From positions 124,001-188,000 of the forward strand of contig NZ_JAQQLA010000007.1 of assembly GCF_028548395.1 (NCBI RefSeq): a stretch of DNA of 64,000 bases, read 5' to 3'. Of this stretch, positions 55,440-64,000 are shown in pieces. The translations under genes were made by a program, and so were the position numbers. Source of the DNA: Vogesella indigofera. Its GTDB lineage: Bacteria > Pseudomonadota > Gammaproteobacteria > Burkholderiales > Chromobacteriaceae. Position 1 is the first letter of the stretch. Every line of letters starts with the position of its first letter. Below the pieces are notes generated by a model. The model did not search any database, had not been told where the DNA came from, and saw only the letters and a list, made by a program, of their open reading frames with translations.

Positions 55440-57095
55440 ATGTACACCAGCCACTATGGCCTTGCCGACTCTCCGTTCTCGATTGCGCCCGATCCGCGCT
55501 ATCTGTTCATGAGTCAGCAGCACCGCGAAGCGCTAGCCCACCTGATGTACAGCATCAGGGGTGAAGGCGGCTTCGTATTGCTGACCGGCGAAGTCGGCGC
55601 CGGCAAGACCACGCTGTGCCGCTGCTTTCTGGAACAGCTGCCCGCGCACTGCGATGTCGCCTTCGTCATCAATCCCAAACTCACGGTGCCAGAGCTGCTG
55701 GCCACTCTCTGCGAGGAGCTGCAGATCACGCTGCCCGCCGAGCACGGCAACAAGGCCTGCATCGACCTCATCAACAAGCACCTGCTGGCTGCACACGCGC
55801 AAGGGCGCACCACGCTGCTGATCATCGACGAAGCGCAGAACCTGAGCGACGAGGTGCTGGAGCAGGTGCGGCTGCTGACCAATCTGGAAACGCACGAGTG
55901 CAAGCTGCTGCACATCATCCTGCTGGGGCAGCCGGAACTGCGCGACAAGCTGGCACGGCCGGAATTGCGGCAACTGTCGCAGCGCATCGTCGCCCGCTAC
56001 CACCTCGGCCCGTTACAGCGCGACGAAATCGCGCCCTATATCCAGCACCGGCTGAGCGTGGCCGGCAGCCATCTCGACCTGTTCCCGCCGGCGGTGATGC
56101 GGCTGCTGTTTGCCTGTACCGGCGGCGTACCGCGCAAGCTGAACGTGCTGTGCGACCGCGCCCTGCTCGGCAGCTACGCCCAGGGCAAGCCCCGCGTCGA
56201 CCGTGCCACGGTGCGGCAGGCGGCACGGGAGGTGTTCAACAGCAGCCCGATCCGCCCGTGGCACAGGCTGGCCCTCGCCAGCGGCGCCCTGCTCAGCACC
56301 GTTGCGGTCGCCACCGCGCTGTTCTATGGCGCGCAACCGGCCGGCCAGCGCCCGATCCCCTCAGCTGCAAACAACGCCGCCCGTACCACGGCAACCCTTG
56401 CCACCGCACCGGCACAGCCAGCCGCCTCCGCCGTCGCTCCCCGCCCCACCGCCGCACTGGCGCGCCTGCCATCGCCGCTGCCGGCCGCCGGCCTCGCGCA
56501 GGCACTGGCGTACCGCACACTGCTGGGGCAATGGCGGATTCCGGCACCGGTCAGCGATGAAGCCGGTGCCTGCCAGCAGGCCGAACTGTTCGGCGCCCGC
56601 TGCCTGAGCGGCAGCGGCGATCTGGACAGCCTGCGCCGCCTCAATCTGCCGGCGGTGTTGCAGCTGCACCAGCCCGCTGGCCAATTGCAGCACCTGACCT
56701 TGCTGGCACTACAAGGCGAGCAGGCGCGGGTGACCATCGGCCAACAGGCGCACGTGCTGACGCGACAGGCGCTGGCACAGGCATGGAACGGACGCTACAC
56801 CGTGCTATGGATGCCACCGCCGCACTATCAGCAGCCGCTGGCACCCGGCAGCCGCAGCCTGGCGGTCGCCTGGTTGCGGCAACAGCTCGGTCAGCTACCG
56901 GCGGCCGGCGGCAACACGTTAGCCGCAAGCTACGATGCCGGGCTGGCTGAGCGGGTACGCCACTTCCAGCTGCAGCACGATCTGCCCGGCGACGGCATCG
57001 CCGGGCCGCTGACCCTGATACGGCTGGCTCAGGCCGGCAATCCTGACTCGCCACACCTGAGCGCCACCGCGCCCGTCACCATCCGGAGGGAGTGA
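55440..57095 (+). CDS. ExeA/GspA-like AAA ATPase with peptidoglycan-binding domain
   Basis: The 551-residue protein has an N-terminal AAA domain with SPFSIAPDPRYLFMS, Walker A TGEVGAGKTTLCR (near residue 50) and Walker B LLIIDEAQNLS. A transmembrane helix lies at about 270-292, followed by a low-complexity linker and a C-terminal PG_binding_1-like domain (RVRHFQLQHDLPGDGIAGPLTLIRL). ExeA with ExeB remodels peptidoglycan to let the secretin assemble. gspB lies directly downstream, and the rest of the secretion cluster is divergent. Confidence 0.88.
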   Translation: MYTSHYGLADSPFSIAPDPRYLFMSQQHREALAHLMYSIRGEGGFVLLTGEVGAGKTTLCRCFLEQLPAHCDVAFVINPKLTVPELLATLCEELQITLPAEHGNKACIDLINKHLLAAHAQGRTTLLIIDEAQNLSDEVLEQVRLLTNLETHECKLLHIILLGQPELRDKLARPELRQLSQRIVARYHLGPLQRDEIAPYIQHRLSVAGSHLDLFPPAVMRLLFACTGGVPRKLNVLCDRALLGSYAQGKPRVDRATVRQAAREVFNSSPIRPWHRLALASGALLSTVAVATALFYGAQPAGQRPIPSAANNAARTTATLATAPAQPAASAVAPRPTAALARLPSPLPAAGLAQALAYRTLLGQWRIPAPVSDEAGACQQAELFGARCLSGSGDLDSLRRLNLPAVLQLHQPAGQLQHLTLLALQGEQARVTIGQQAHVLTRQALAQAWNGRYTVLWMPPPHYQQPLAPGSRSLAVAWLRQQLGQLPAAGGNTLAASYDAGLAERVRHFQLQHDLPGDGIAGPLTLIRLAQAGNPDSPHLSATAPVTIRRE

Positions 57096-57097
57096 TC

Positions 57098-57814
57098 ATG
57101 TCCTACATACTCGACGCCTTGCTCAAGGCCGATCAGGAACGACAACGCCACAGCACGCCGACCGTGCACTCCATCCACGCCGCGCAGAGCATCCAGCCGA
57201 CGCAGGGCAAACCGCGCTGGCGCTACCTGCTGCTGATCCTGCTGCTGGGCAGCGGCATCGCCGCGGCCGGCATGCTGTTCGGCTGGCAGGCGCTGGCGAC
57301 GATCCGGCCGGCCACGCCCCATGCAGCCGACAGCAACAACCTTGCCCTTAACAGCAATACACCGCCGCCGGCCGAAGCGAAGGTGGCTTACCTGCCGCCA
57401 GCGGACAGCCTGCCGCCGGCCAGGCAAAGTGATGCCGAGTCGGAGCCGGCGTTGCCAGCCCCCCCCGCCCCGGCGCCCAGTCGCAAGGAAAACCGTGTCG
57501 CGGCGGCAAGCAAGCCGGCCACGCAAACGACAGTGGCCCCGGCGCCAGCGGCCGAAGCCACCATCAGCCGCATCGACAACCGCGTCTTCAACCTGCGCGA
57601 GCTGCCGGCAGCACTACAAAAAGAGATTGGTGACAGTGTCGTGATCTCCGGCTTCTCCTCCTCCGCCGAAGACTCGGAACGACTGGTAATCATCAACGAC
57701 CGGGTACGGCGCGCCGGTGACGACGTCGTGGCCGGCATGACACTGGAAAGCATCCAGGCCGATGGCGTGATCTTGAACTACAAGGGCTATCGCTTCCGTA
57801 GCGGAAGTTTCTGA
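57098..57814 (+). CDS. gspB: General secretion pathway protein B (GspB/ExeB-like)
   Basis: The 238-residue protein has an N-terminal SYILDALLKADQERQR, the GspB family start, and one membrane helix (YLLLILLLGSGIAAAGMLFG). A Pro/Ala-rich periplasmic linker leads to the GspB domain (LRELPAALQKEIGDSVVISGFSSSAEDSERLVIIN, ending NYKGYRFR). I chose ATG 57098 with a GGAGGG Shine-Dalgarno 8 bases upstream; a GTG overlapping the exeA-like stop is less likely. It pairs with the ExeA-like protein. Confidence 0.9.
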   Translation: MSYILDALLKADQERQRHSTPTVHSIHAAQSIQPTQGKPRWRYLLLILLLGSGIAAAGMLFGWQALATIRPATPHAADSNNLALNSNTPPPAEAKVAYLPPADSLPPARQSDAESEPALPAPPAPAPSRKENRVAAASKPATQTTVAPAPAAEATISRIDNRVFNLRELPAALQKEIGDSVVISGFSSSAEDSERLVIINDRVRRAGDDVVAGMTLESIQADGVILNYKGYRFRSGSF

Positions 57815-57840
57815 CGTTTCACCCACCAGAGGAAACCATC

Positions 57841-58512
57841 ATGGCACTCCTTGCTTGCTTGCCCCGGGCAGGGCCGGTTCGCTGCCGGCAAAGACCGGCG
57901 CTGCTGACCGTATTGCTGCTGCTCCTGGCGCCCATCGTCGACGCCAACATCTATGCCTTTACTGATGCCGATGGCACCACGCACTTCAGCAACGTGCCGC
58001 AGGACAAGCGTTACCGGCTGGCACTGAGCACGCCGCGCGACAACGGCGAAGTCACTGCCGGCAAGCGCGTGGCGGGTGCGCAGTATCGCGCCAGCCAGCG
58101 CGCGCGCTGGAGCCAGCTGATCGACAGCACCGCACAGAACCTGAACCTGGACGCCGCCCTGCTGCACGCGGTCATCGCCACCGAATCCGGTTACAACTGG
58201 CGCGCGGTGTCGCCCAAAGGTGCGATTGGCTTGATGCAGTTGATGCCGGCCACCGCCGGACGCTATGGCGTGACCAACCTGTACGACCCGGGACAGAACG
58301 TCCGTGCCGGCGCGCAATACCTGCGCGAGCTGATGGGCCGCTTCGACAACGACCTACGGCTGGTGCTGGCGGCCTACAATGCCGGCGAACAGGCGGTGGC
58401 ACGTTACGGCAACCGCGTGCCGCCCTATCAGGAGACCATGCAGTATGTACCGCGCGTGCTAGGCAACTACGCACGCAATCAACAGCGACCCCAAGCCGCT
58501 CCCGAGTACTGA
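57841..58512 (+). CDS. Lytic transglycosylase with DUF4124 domain
   Basis: The 223-residue protein has a signal peptide (LLTVLLLLLAPIVDA), a short DUF4124-like N-terminal part (NIYAFTDADGTTHFSNVPQDKRY) and an SLT domain. The catalytic Glu lies in HAVIATESGYNW, followed by SPKGAIGLMQLMPATAGRYG and LAAYNAGEQAVARYG. It cleaves glycan strands in peptidoglycan. Located 26 bases after gspB, it may clear a path for the secretin with ExeAB. Confidence 0.92.
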   Translation: MALLACLPRAGPVRCRQRPALLTVLLLLLAPIVDANIYAFTDADGTTHFSNVPQDKRYRLALSTPRDNGEVTAGKRVAGAQYRASQRARWSQLIDSTAQNLNLDAALLHAVIATESGYNWRAVSPKGAIGLMQLMPATAGRYGVTNLYDPGQNVRAGAQYLRELMGRFDNDLRLVLAAYNAGEQAVARYGNRVPPYQETMQYVPRVLGNYARNQQRPQAAPEY

Positions 58513-58860
58513 TCAAACCCGGAAAATGCTGATGGCGGCAGGAAATTCTTGCCATTTTGCTGTCGCCATATTTTAAATATTTCGTTGAATCTATTATCAC
58601 AATGACCTACGATACAGCGTACCAATCCGCCAAAGAAAGGAAGGAGGCAAACCACGGTTAGCGCGTTCTGTAATCGCACCGGCCACTCGCGGCAGACCCT
58701 GCCGGAGGGGGTCGAATCTGGCTGGCAAACTGCAGCCACTGGCATCGAACAAAAGCGGCAGAACAGTACTGGCGGTATTTTTTCTATATGTACGCAGGAG
58801 GGGATCTCGCGCGATTCCTAGGCAAGGAACCGCCTTTGATAGCTTCAAAGGAGGTGTAAC
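58513..58860 (+). other. Structured leader region upstream of the 1009-residue protein gene
   Basis: These 348 bases hold no convincing gene. Several short hairpins are visible, for example CGGCA/TGCCG at about 58690 and GGCT/AGCC around 58720. A poly-T stretch followed by TATATG (58778-58789) could be a promoter. A TTTGA/TCAAA inverted repeat sits at 58835-58850 and partly overlaps the strong AAAGGAGGTG Shine-Dalgarno, so translation may be regulated. I could not match it to a riboswitch family. Confidence 0.4.
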
Positions 58861-61800
58861 ATGAGTCCCAACGGCCTCGGGAAGCTGCATCAGGCTTCCG
58901 GAATACACATACCCGCCACCTGTAGTACGGCGGGCTTCAAACAACCCCTATTCAGGTTTTTCGCCCTGCTGTTCAGCACGCTGTTCCTGCTGCTGACCGC
59001 CAATCCGGCCTCCGCCGTGGCTCCCGACAGCATACAAAATACGCTGGAAGGCTGCCGCAACAATGGCGACATCACGCTGCCCAATGGCAGCGGCCAGTTC
59101 ATCTGTCCCGATGCGGCCTACACTACCGGCAACCTCGGCAAGGGCTGGAACGAGCTGGATCTGGTGCCCTACCGGCTGACCGTCGATGCCGGCAACTCTG
59201 CACCGGCAACCCAGCAATACACCATCGCGGTGGTAGTCGATCATGAAGATGCCGGCAAACCCGGCTACGACGTGCTGTCGACACTGACCAAGAACGTGGC
59301 ACTCTCCAGCGGCACCTGCTCGATTCAAAGCGTCGGCGCCCAGACAGTACTCAGCCCCGGCATCGGTGGTACCGACAAGTCGCTGTACCGGCTGGTCACC
59401 ATCAACCAGAACAAGAACAGCACTTGCGTGTTTGACTACTATGCGCGGCTGGCACTGGGTTCGCACCTGTACCCGGGATCGTCGTTGCACGCCAACCTGA
59501 CCAACGAGGCCTTCGGCACTGCCGGTATCGGCGCGCGTGACGTGTCCATCCCGGTGAAAGAAATCCTGCCGCAAGAGCTGCGCAAGGACATGACTGCCAG
59601 TCAGGACACCGACTACACCTGGAACATCACCAAACAGGCCAACCCGACCGATGTCTCCTTCGGCAACGTCTGCGCGGAAGGTTTTGATGACCAGCTACCG
59701 GTGGAAATCACCATCCAGTGGACGCGCTCGGCCGCCATCAACGGCATGATCACCGTCACCACCAACGTCTACGCCAAGAACCCGGCATCGCGCACCATCA
59801 CCGTCAGTGTCTCCGACAAGATCTACAAGGGCCTGACCCCAACCACCCAGGTCGGCAGTACCGCGAACTCGGGCGAGGTTGATGTTGCTGCCAAGACCGA
59901 AGTACTGGTGCTCACCAACCAGCAGACTCTGCCAGCCAGTGATGGCGATCAGGGCGCCTTCAACGATGTGGCCACCGCGACCTACATCGACAAGGCTACC
60001 GGTATAGCGGTACCGGGTAACACCACCGCCACCGCCAGTGCCGCCATCAGCACCGGCACCACCACCAACGCCACCGCGGTCATCACCGACACCGAGTCGA
60101 TCACTGGCAATTTCCTGCAGTTCTCGGTCGATAGCCTGGGCGGCAGCGTCGCCGGCAGCTTCAATCCGGCTTATGTACTGGGTACCAAAACTGTCGGTCC
60201 GGTTAACTGGACATCCGGTGAACAAAGCAGCAGCGGTTCGGTTGTGTTCAACAAGACCATTCACCTGAATGGCCAGAAAATCACTTCCGGCACCCTGACT
60301 GACACTGCGACACTGACACCGAAAGATGGCAGCCCGCAGGTCTCCGGCCCAGTCAATGTGGCCATCGTGTCGAGTTCGGCTGCAGAGCTGAAGATCGACA
60401 AGAGCATCGACGCGGAATCGATGTCGTTCCTGGCAGCGGGTGAGAAATACGTGATCCGCTTCACCATTACCCGCCTGGGTGATGCGACCTACCAGGACCA
60501 CAAAGAGCTGACCTTCAACTTCGGCGATAGTGGTGCCACCAAATCGGTCTCCCTGACCGGACTGGTACCGGATACCTATCAAGTGGTTGAGGAAACCGTG
60601 TTCGTCAATGCGGCCAACGTTGAAGCGATCGGCGTGCTTGCCGATGCGACCAGCAACTCGCGCAGTGTCGACCTGACTGTCACCGACAGCACACCGATCT
60701 GCCTGGGCACTGCCGTGTTCGCCAACAAGCGGGCATTTGGTCCGGCCACCGCCGAAGTGCAGAAAGTCACCGATCCGGTGTTGCAGTCTGGTGATCCCGA
60801 CTTCAAGTGGAGCTTTACCCTGACTGGCCCTGGCGCAGGCATTGGTGTAGTTGCCGAAGCTGATGCCGGTGGTGCTGCCGTCGCATTCGAAGCCGGCGGC
60901 CAGCCGTTCTCGCTTTCCGAAGGTGTCTACACCGTGACCGAAACGCTGAAGAGTGGCTGGGACTTGAACAGTGTCAACAGTAACCCTGCTGCCACCACCT
61001 GCACCTTTACCGTCAATTACCCAGCCGATGCCGGCAAAGTGTTCTCCTGCCTGTTCAAGAACACCAAGCGGGCCGAGGTCGAGGTAATCAAGACCTTCAA
61101 AGGCGCACCCATCACTGGTAGTGAAGTGTTCACCTTCAGCCTGCGTACCGGCGCATCGGCCGCAGCGGATGGCACCATCCTGCAAACCCTGCAGGCCAAT
61201 GCCGGCAACGGTGGCACCATTACCTTTGACAAGGTGGTTCCCGGCAACTACCAACTGTGCGAACAGGGTATTCCGGTTGGCTGGACAACTTCTCTGTCCT
61301 CCATGCCAGGCGCCTTCTCGCCACCAAATGGCGGTGACAACAGCACCACTTGCGTCGGCTTTAGCGCCGCTGCCGGTCAGTCTGTGAGCTTCACCATCGA
61401 CAACGTACCACCGCCGGAAGGCCAAGCCCGCACCATCGGCTACTGGAAAAACTGGGCTTCCTGCAAACAAAGTGGCGGCAAGCAAGCGCCTGTTCTCGAC
61501 CGTACCATGGCCCTGGCTGAACCTACCGGTATCCAGGTAAACAGCTTCTACCTGCACGGTGATGTGGCCAACCCTGACGTGGCACCGGATTGCAGCAAGG
61601 CAGTCAACTTGCTCAACAAGTCCACCTTTGGCGGTACCAAGAAAGCCAGCGACCCGCTATTCAACATGGCGGCACAACTGGTAGCGGCTGAACTGAACTA
61701 CGCGGCAGGGGCAGGTACCTGCGCCAAAGTCAGCACTGCCATTACACAGGCCAACGCACTGCTGACCAAGTACCAGTTCACTGGTTACGGCTACACCGGC

Positions 61801-61890
61801 AAGGTCAGCGCCACTGACGCCAGCCTGGCCAATAGCCTGGCCACTCGACTGGACAACTACAACAACAACCTGCCAAGCGCCTGCCTGTAA
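58861..61890 (+). CDS. Large secreted multidomain protein with SpaA-like repeats and TIGYWKNW domain
   Basis: The 1009-residue protein has a long signal peptide (hydrophobic core FRFFALLFSTLFLLLTANPASA, cleavage near 52). An N-terminal region of about 450 residues is Ser/Thr-rich and beta-strand rich. Three prealbumin/SpaA-like modules begin near residues 509, 629 and 739 (GLVPDTYQVVEETV; FSLSEGVYTVTETLKSGW; KVVPGNYQLCEQGIPVGW). The C-terminal domain begins with TIGYWKNWASC near residue 859. There is no LPxTG and no membrane anchor, so it is likely secreted. An exceptionally strong AAAGGAGGTG leader precedes the ATG. Codon use is slightly less GC-rich than neighbours. Confidence 0.85.
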   Translation: MSPNGLGKLHQASGIHIPATCSTAGFKQPLFRFFALLFSTLFLLLTANPASAVAPDSIQNTLEGCRNNGDITLPNGSGQFICPDAAYTTGNLGKGWNELDLVPYRLTVDAGNSAPATQQYTIAVVVDHEDAGKPGYDVLSTLTKNVALSSGTCSIQSVGAQTVLSPGIGGTDKSLYRLVTINQNKNSTCVFDYYARLALGSHLYPGSSLHANLTNEAFGTAGIGARDVSIPVKEILPQELRKDMTASQDTDYTWNITKQANPTDVSFGNVCAEGFDDQLPVEITIQWTRSAAINGMITVTTNVYAKNPASRTITVSVSDKIYKGLTPTTQVGSTANSGEVDVAAKTEVLVLTNQQTLPASDGDQGAFNDVATATYIDKATGIAVPGNTTATASAAISTGTTTNATAVITDTESITGNFLQFSVDSLGGSVAGSFNPAYVLGTKTVGPVNWTSGEQSSSGSVVFNKTIHLNGQKITSGTLTDTATLTPKDGSPQVSGPVNVAIVSSSAAELKIDKSIDAESMSFLAAGEKYVIRFTITRLGDATYQDHKELTFNFGDSGATKSVSLTGLVPDTYQVVEETVFVNAANVEAIGVLADATSNSRSVDLTVTDSTPICLGTAVFANKRAFGPATAEVQKVTDPVLQSGDPDFKWSFTLTGPGAGIGVVAEADAGGAAVAFEAGGQPFSLSEGVYTVTETLKSGWDLNSVNSNPAATTCTFTVNYPADAGKVFSCLFKNTKRAEVEVIKTFKGAPITGSEVFTFSLRTGASAAADGTILQTLQANAGNGGTITFDKVVPGNYQLCEQGIPVGWTTSLSSMPGAFSPPNGGDNSTTCVGFSAAAGQSVSFTIDNVPPPEGQARTIGYWKNWASCKQSGGKQAPVLDRTMALAEPTGIQVNSFYLHGDVANPDVAPDCSKAVNLLNKSTFGGTKKASDPLFNMAAQLVAAELNYAAGAGTCAKVSTAITQANALLTKYQFTGYGYTGKVSATDASLANSLATRLDNYNNNLPSACL

Positions 61891-61908
61891 CCCAGACTGG
61901 CGTATCAA

Positions 61909-61936
61909 AAAAAGCCCGGCGCAAGCCGGGCTTTTT
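61909..61936. terminator. Bidirectional Rho-independent terminator
   Basis: AAAAAGCCCGGC and GCCGGGCTTTTT form a perfect 12-bp stem with a GCAA tetraloop. It separates the convergent 1009-residue protein gene and the metalloprotease gene. Confidence 0.92.
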
Positions 61937-61959
61937 GTTGCTGGTGCTGGGGCTCCGCC

Positions 61960-63972
61960 TTATCTGGCAACCTGCACCGATACCACTGCACTGGCGGTGG
62001 CGGCACCGTCGCTGATGCTGTAGCTGAAGCTGTCACTGCCCTTGAACTTGCCGTTCGGGGTGTAGGTGATGCTGCCGTCGCTATTGAGCACCGCCTTGCC
62101 ACGCGCCGGCACGCCCACGGTCTTGACCTGCAGCGGCTTGCCCTCCGGATCGTAGTCATTGCCCAGTACGACTACCCTGATGGCGATACCAACCTTGGTC
62201 GCACCGCTGTCATTGACCGCTACCGGCGGCTTGTTGCTGGTGCTGGTCGTGCCGCTGGCCACCACATACGTGGCGCTGGCCGTGGCGCGATAGCTGCTGC
62301 TGCCAACGTTGGCCGCAAGCACGCTGAAGCCGTAAGAGCCGGCAGCCGCCGTCGCCGCCGAGCTGACGCTCAGCGTGGTGCTGGTGCTGGCACCCGGCGC
62401 CAGTGTCAGCGTCGACAGAGGCAGGCTGCTGCTCCAGCCGGCCGGCACCGTGGCCGCCAGGCTGAACTGAGAACTGCTGCAGGCACTGGAATCGGTATTG
62501 GTCACGCTCAGGCTGAAGCTTGCCGCCGTGCCGGCAGCCACCGACGGGCTTTGCCCCGGCGTCAACACCACACTCGGATTGCCACGGGTGCACACCGGCT
62601 GCACCGGCGTTTGCCCGCCGGTCGCCACACTCACCGTGGCACCGCTGCTGCTCAGCGACAGCAGCGAAATGCTCACCCCGCTACCGCTATCAGTGAAGGT
62701 CTTGCCCACCGCCAGCGGCGAATCGCTGATGTCATCGGTGGCCGAGCTGTTCGGCGTCAGGTCGAGCAGGTCGCTGGTGTCACCGCTGTTGTCGGTACCG
62801 GTACGCACCAGCACGCCATTGACCGCCTGCGGGAAGCGCGAGATGTCGCTGTCGAAGCCCAACGGCTGGCGGAACTCGACGTAGTACCAGCTCTTCTGCC
62901 CGGTTGTCGCATCCACCCCCTTCAGCACCTTCAGCGCCTTGATGCCACTGCCGGCTGCCGCGTACGGCGCCAGCGTGACGGTGGTGCTACCGCTTTCCAC
63001 GGTGGCGATGGCGGGCGACAGATTGTAGTTCAGCCAGCCCAGACGCTCTTTCTGGAACGCGTTGTAATGCACGCCGCCATTACCCATGGTATCGAAGGCG
63101 TCGCCGTACTCGCTGCGGCTGCAGCTGCTGCCCAGCGTGGTCGCGCCGCAATCCAGCGAGTGCGAGTGCCACAGGCCCAGGTTGTGTCCCATCTCGTGCG
63201 TCACCACCCCGCGATACAGCGCGCCGTTCAGCCACGACGACGACGGCGAGCCGCCGACGGTCCCCATGCCGGACCAGGTGCAGGCACTGTTTTTCGGCAT
63301 CACGTAGATGCGGCGCGGATACAGCGTCAGGTCGATGCCGGCGGCCTTGGCGGCCTGGTTGGCGTAGGCGGCCACGTTGTCCGGGCTGCAGGTCTGGTTG
63401 ATCGGCAGCGTCAGCCAGCCGAAGACATTGCCGTTCAGCCACGTCTGCTGCGACGAGTTTTCCTTGATGAAATCGCTGCTGCTGCCAAACACGGTGGTGT
63501 TGGCCTGGCTCGCGGTATACGGCTGCGTCTGGTTGTCCTGGAAGTTGACCAGCAGCACCGCGGTTTTCTGTTCGCCAAAGGTATTCGGCGCGGCAAGTGC
63601 CAGCACCTGGTAGCTGGTGCTGCCGGTGCTGTCCAGCGCCAGCACATTATTGCTGAGCGAACCCTTCACCCGCACCTTGGTACCGCTCGGCTGGCGCGGG
63701 CCCTTGCCCTTGAACTTCAGCTCGACGCGGCCCTCTTCCGTCTTCAGGTAGTAGCGGTTGCCGGTGGTCTTGTCGAAGTAGTGAACGTGGATCACCTCCA
63801 GCTCACCCTCGCGCTCCACTGCAGCCGCTGCCGTCGCGGTGCCCTGGTTCTGCGGCAGGGCCTTGCTGCTCTGGGCCATGCCAGGGGCGGCAAACAGGGT
63901 CAAGACAAGTGACAACATGGTGCCGGTGCGTGCCATCAGGCGCGGCCAACCTGGCGCTGCTGCAATAGACAT
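61960..63972 (-). CDS. Secreted zinc metalloprotease, M11 gametolysin-like, with Ig-type C-terminal domains
   Basis: The 670-residue protein has a signal peptide (about residues 1-33: MLSLVLTLFAAPGMAQ), a prodomain-like region and a catalytic domain. The zinc motif HEMGHNLGLWH (HExxHxxGxxH, residues about 258-268) is followed by a Met-turn FDTMGNGG near 293, as in metzincins of the M11 type. After it come a NEW3-like CARDB-type segment (PSVVLTPGQSPSVAAGTAASFSL), a Ser/Thr-rich linker and a C-terminal cadherin/Big_9-like domain with the pattern VVVLGNDYDPEGKPL (about 590-670). A plausible extracellular substrate of the adjacent secretion machine. A repeat copy lies at 62303-62319. Confidence 0.88.
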   Translation of the reverse strand: MSIAAAPGWPRLMARTGTMLSLVLTLFAAPGMAQSSKALPQNQGTATAAAAVEREGELEVIHVHYFDKTTGNRYYLKTEEGRVELKFKGKGPRQPSGTKVRVKGSLSNNVLALDSTGSTSYQVLALAAPNTFGEQKTAVLLVNFQDNQTQPYTASQANTTVFGSSSDFIKENSSQQTWLNGNVFGWLTLPINQTCSPDNVAAYANQAAKAAGIDLTLYPRRIYVMPKNSACTWSGMGTVGGSPSSSWLNGALYRGVVTHEMGHNLGLWHSHSLDCGATTLGSSCSRSEYGDAFDTMGNGGVHYNAFQKERLGWLNYNLSPAIATVESGSTTVTLAPYAAAGSGIKALKVLKGVDATTGQKSWYYVEFRQPLGFDSDISRFPQAVNGVLVRTGTDNSGDTSDLLDLTPNSSATDDISDSPLAVGKTFTDSGSGVSISLLSLSSSGATVSVATGGQTPVQPVCTRGNPSVVLTPGQSPSVAAGTAASFSLSVTNTDSSACSSSQFSLAATVPAGWSSSLPLSTLTLAPGASTSTTLSVSSAATAAAGSYGFSVLAANVGSSSYRATASATYVVASGTTSTSNKPPVAVNDSGATKVGIAIRVVVLGNDYDPEGKPLQVKTVGVPARGKAVLNSDGSITYTPNGKFKGSDSFSYSISDGAATASAVVSVQVAR

Positions 63973-64000
63973 AATTTCCTTTCGTGTAACCCGGGCTTGT

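Noticed and set aside
55178..55564. Possible 128-residue protein starting before the exeA-like gene
   Set aside because: Composition is unlike a real protein, it overlaps the ATPase start out of frame, and there is no Shine-Dalgarno.
58633..58760. Possible c-di-GMP-I riboswitch because of GGCAAACC-like strings
   Set aside because: The second half of the conserved core (GACGCAAAGCC) and the tetraloop receptor are absent.

Overview
The window reads as a GC-rich (roughly 65 percent) chromosome segment from a betaproteobacterium, most likely order Neisseriales, family Chromobacteriaceae (Vogesella/Chromobacterium-like). This is inferred from the gene families, the tandem glycine riboswitch on gcvTHP, the hpnCDE squalene genes, an ECF sigma/ZAS anti-sigma pair of the Neisseria RpoE-MseR type, and RefSeq-like protein families typical of the group. 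No phage, IS element or CRISPR array was seen. Most of the segment is ordinary core genome, densely packed, with many 4-base ATGA overlaps.

Layout. 1-5.7 kb: end of a dienelactone hydrolase gene, a FixJ-type response regulator with a multi-PAS histidine kinase, a divergent periplasmic binding protein, and a FadR-type GntR regulator. 5.8-6.2 kb: four tRNA genes on the minus strand (Pro-Arg-His-His). 6.4-8.8 kb: folD, purU and a membrane protein. 8.9-15.7 kb: a thioredoxin-like/Nudix-like pair, a TIGR03862-type flavoprotein, metY, a CNNM/CorC-type transporter, a DUF808 protein and a small lipoprotein. 15.7-20.5 kb: gcvT-gcvH-gcvP behind a tandem glycine riboswitch. 20.6-29.3 kb: permease, gluQRS, fdxA, miaA, a YbaK-type deacylase, a cysteine-hydrolase homologue, GNAT, dtd, yaaA, a GFA protein and ldhA. 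29.4-32.5 kb: an Aer-like receptor sharing a perfect FNR box with ldhA, then mscL and a manganese-riboswitch-controlled TMEM165/GDT1 protein. 32.5-39.1 kb: radA-ECF sigma-anti-sigma, and hpnC-hpnD-hpnE-SDR-lipoprotein. 39.2-45.8 kb: an NCS1 permease, hyuB-hyuA and an AraC regulator, probably for a cyclic amide such as a hydantoin. 45.8-58.5 kb: a type II secretion/MSHA-like machine. It combines GspG, F, E and D with PilM/N/O-like parts and three extra pseudopilins, and has exeA-like and gspB genes plus a lytic transglycosylase gene on the other side of a divergent promoter region. 58.8-64 kb: a 1009-residue secreted multidomain protein and a secreted HExxHxxGxxH metalloprotease, both plausible clients of that machine.

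The signal not explained by the genes is a short interspersed repeat, consensus AA(G/C)GTTGGCCGCAA. I found about 39 core copies by eye, on both strands, inside genes and between them. Several intergenic copies sit as inverted pairs that form perfect hairpins between genes. Density, two orientations and terminator-like pairing closely resemble the DNA uptake sequences of Neisseria, but the sequence differs from the Neisseriaceae DUS dialects I know. This is the best candidate here for an undescribed system, a Chromobacteriaceae-type DNA uptake sequence.

Other points of interest are an A10 homopolymer inside a lipoprotein gene (possible phase variation), three enzyme homologues with altered catalytic residues (SDR, Nudix, isochorismatase-like), and an intra-operon terminator plus long inverted repeat between gcvH and gcvP.
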